From the NCBI RefSeq assembly GCF_012275535.1, contig NZ_JAAVTK010000003.1, positions 372,001 to 436,000 on the forward strand: a DNA stretch of 64,000 bases. The letters run 5' to 3'. This DNA is from Hymenobacter artigasi. GTDB taxonomy: Bacteria; Bacteroidota; Bacteroidia; Cytophagales; Hymenobacteraceae. The position numbers and the translations under genes are program-made. Of this stretch, positions 63,122 through 64,000 are shown in pieces. The stretch's first letter is position 1. The number at the start of each line of letters is the position of its first letter. The notes beneath the pieces were generated by a model that was not told the DNA's origin, searched no databases, and worked only from the letters and a program-made list of their open reading frames with translations.

Positions 63122-64000
63122 TTATTTAAAATCAATACTAAAGCCGGTGCGGCCGTCGGCATTGGTATCGAGCCGGAAGGAAAAGCCGTGGGCCAGCAGC
63201 ACATCGCGCACCAGCGTGAGGCCAATGCCCTGCCCGTCGCGCTTAGTGCTGAAGAAGGGCGTGAACAGGCGCTGCCGCACTTCGGGCGTGAGGGCGGGGC
63301 CGTCGTTTTCGATGGTGAGCGTGGGCGGGCTGAGCGTGGCGCTCACCCAGATATTGCCGTCCTGGCCGATGGCTTCGAGGGCATTTTTGGCGACGTTTAG
63401 CAGGGCTTGCTCCAACTGCTGGGCATCGAGGCACACCAGCAAGGGCTCGTCGGGCAAGTCCAGGTGCCACTGGATGCGGCGCTCGGCGCTTTGGGGCTGC
63501 AGCAGGCGGGCAGTGGCGCGCAGTAGGGCGCACACATTGGTGGGCTGGGGGGCGGGTGGGGGCAGGCGCACCAGCTGCGCAAAGCTGCCAATGAAGTTGG
63601 CCAGTTGGGTGTTGCGGGCCATGCTCACGTCGAGGGCTTCGGTGAAATCGGGCTGGTCGGCGGGGGCGAGCTGGGGCGCGTAGTGCTGAAAACTGTGCAG
63701 AATGGAGTTGATGGCCCCGATGGAATTGTTGATTTCGTGGGCCATCATCCGAATAAGCTGCTCGTAGGCCTGCTTTTCCTGCTTGATGAGCTCCTGGGTT
63801 AGCTCTTCGAGCACCACGAAGTGGCGGGTAAAGCCCCGGTCGAGAAAGTGGGCGGCGGTGGCGCGGTAGGTGGCCAGGCCCGAGAGGCGCAGCGCCTGGG
63901 GCTGGCTGTCGGTGAGGGCGGCCAGGGCCGGGCCCCAGGCCCCGGGCAGCGCGGCGGGCAACTGGCCGGCCAGCGCGGCGGCGGGCTGGCCAATGAAGCG
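63122..64000 (-). CDS. Sensor histidine kinase, 5' end outside window
   Basis: The frame is open through the right edge, so the N-terminal sensor part is missing; at least 292 residues remain. LTQELIKQEKQAYEQLIRMM is a coiled linker, and MAHEINNSIGAINSILHSF is the H-box (phospho-accepting His in HEINN, as in NtrY-like kinases). The ATPase domain has NVAKNALEAIGQDGNI (N-box), LTIENDGPAL (G1) and FFSTKRDGQGIGLTLVRDVL (F and G2 boxes). It therefore looks functional as far as seen. Its response regulator is probably beyond the edge. The adjacency to amt might reflect a nitrogen-related role, but this is speculative. Confidence 0.88.
   Translation of the reverse strand, partial: RFIGQPAAALAGQLPAALPGAWGPALAALTDSQPQALRLSGLATYRATAAHFLDRGFTRHFVVLEELTQELIKQEKQAYEQLIRMMAHEINNSIGAINSILHSFQHYAPQLAPADQPDFTEALDVSMARNTQLANFIGSFAQLVRLPPPAPQPTNVCALLRATARLLQPQSAERRIQWHLDLPDEPLLVCLDAQQLEQALLNVAKNALEAIGQDGNIWVSATLSPPTLTIENDGPALTPEVRQRLFTPFFSTKRDGQGIGLTLVRDVLLAHGFSFRLDTNADGRTGFSIDFK

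Overview
The window reads as chromosome of a GC-rich member of the Bacteroidota, most like the Hymenobacter / Cytophagales group. The signs are six large secreted proteins with type IX secretion (T9SS) sorting or gliding-type C-terminal domains, a carboxypeptidase-regulatory-domain protein, an outer-membrane TonB-dependent receptor with a Pro/Gly tail, the lack of Shine-Dalgarno sequences, and repeated -7 promoter boxes of the form TAnnTTTG (mostly TACCTTTG or TACTTTTG). No rRNA, tRNA, CRISPR array, transposase or phage gene was seen. Genus is an inference from gene content and style.

Layout. 1-2.25 kb: a partial surface protein and aspartate-semialdehyde dehydrogenase (asd). 2.6-8.7 kb: a glycan locus with AT-rich spacers: a secreted beta-helix protein, a glycoside-hydrolase-like lipoprotein and a BcsA-like membrane glycosyltransferase fused to a degenerate GH26-like domain. 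9-17 kb: a lamin-tail/FlgD-like secreted protein, an aspartyl protease, a DUF1800-DUF1501 pair and a small outer-membrane-type protein. 17-24 kb: an M48 metalloprotease, an alpha/beta hydrolase, a LacI regulator and, divergent from it, a fused transaldolase/glucose-6-phosphate isomerase, followed by a scar made of an AAA-ATPase start and a ribulokinase fragment. 25-35 kb: a T9SS adhesin-like protein, dxs, a TonB receptor, a flippase-like membrane protein, a small lipoprotein and a LysM protein.

35.3-40 kb is the sulfur locus: promoter, SAM-I (S-box) riboswitch, a short ORF ending in two Cys triplets (MRMCCCRPCCC), then metY, metX and hom. Together with asd this covers aspartate semialdehyde to homocysteine. 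40-53 kb: a T9SS-anchored esterase, LD-carboxypeptidase, a frameshifted T9SS protein, an M28 peptidase, cysS with an apparent in-frame repeat insertion, an EEP-family protein and a 1173-residue SBBP/T9SS type B protein. 53-64 kb: cyanophycinase-like peptidase, mgtE, arfB, fabH, a GIN-domain protein, an OprB-type porin whose only plausible start is CTG, an esterase, an RsmI-like methyltransferase, amt and a partial histidine kinase.

The most unusual overall feature is the number of long inverted repeats (about 20) in short intergenic gaps. Several fall into families with two or more copies in this window, several contain the stop codons of flanking genes, and one quasi-palindrome of the same style lies inside cysS. 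The most promising candidate for an undescribed regulatory arrangement is the riboswitch plus cysteine-rich leader ORF ahead of metY.
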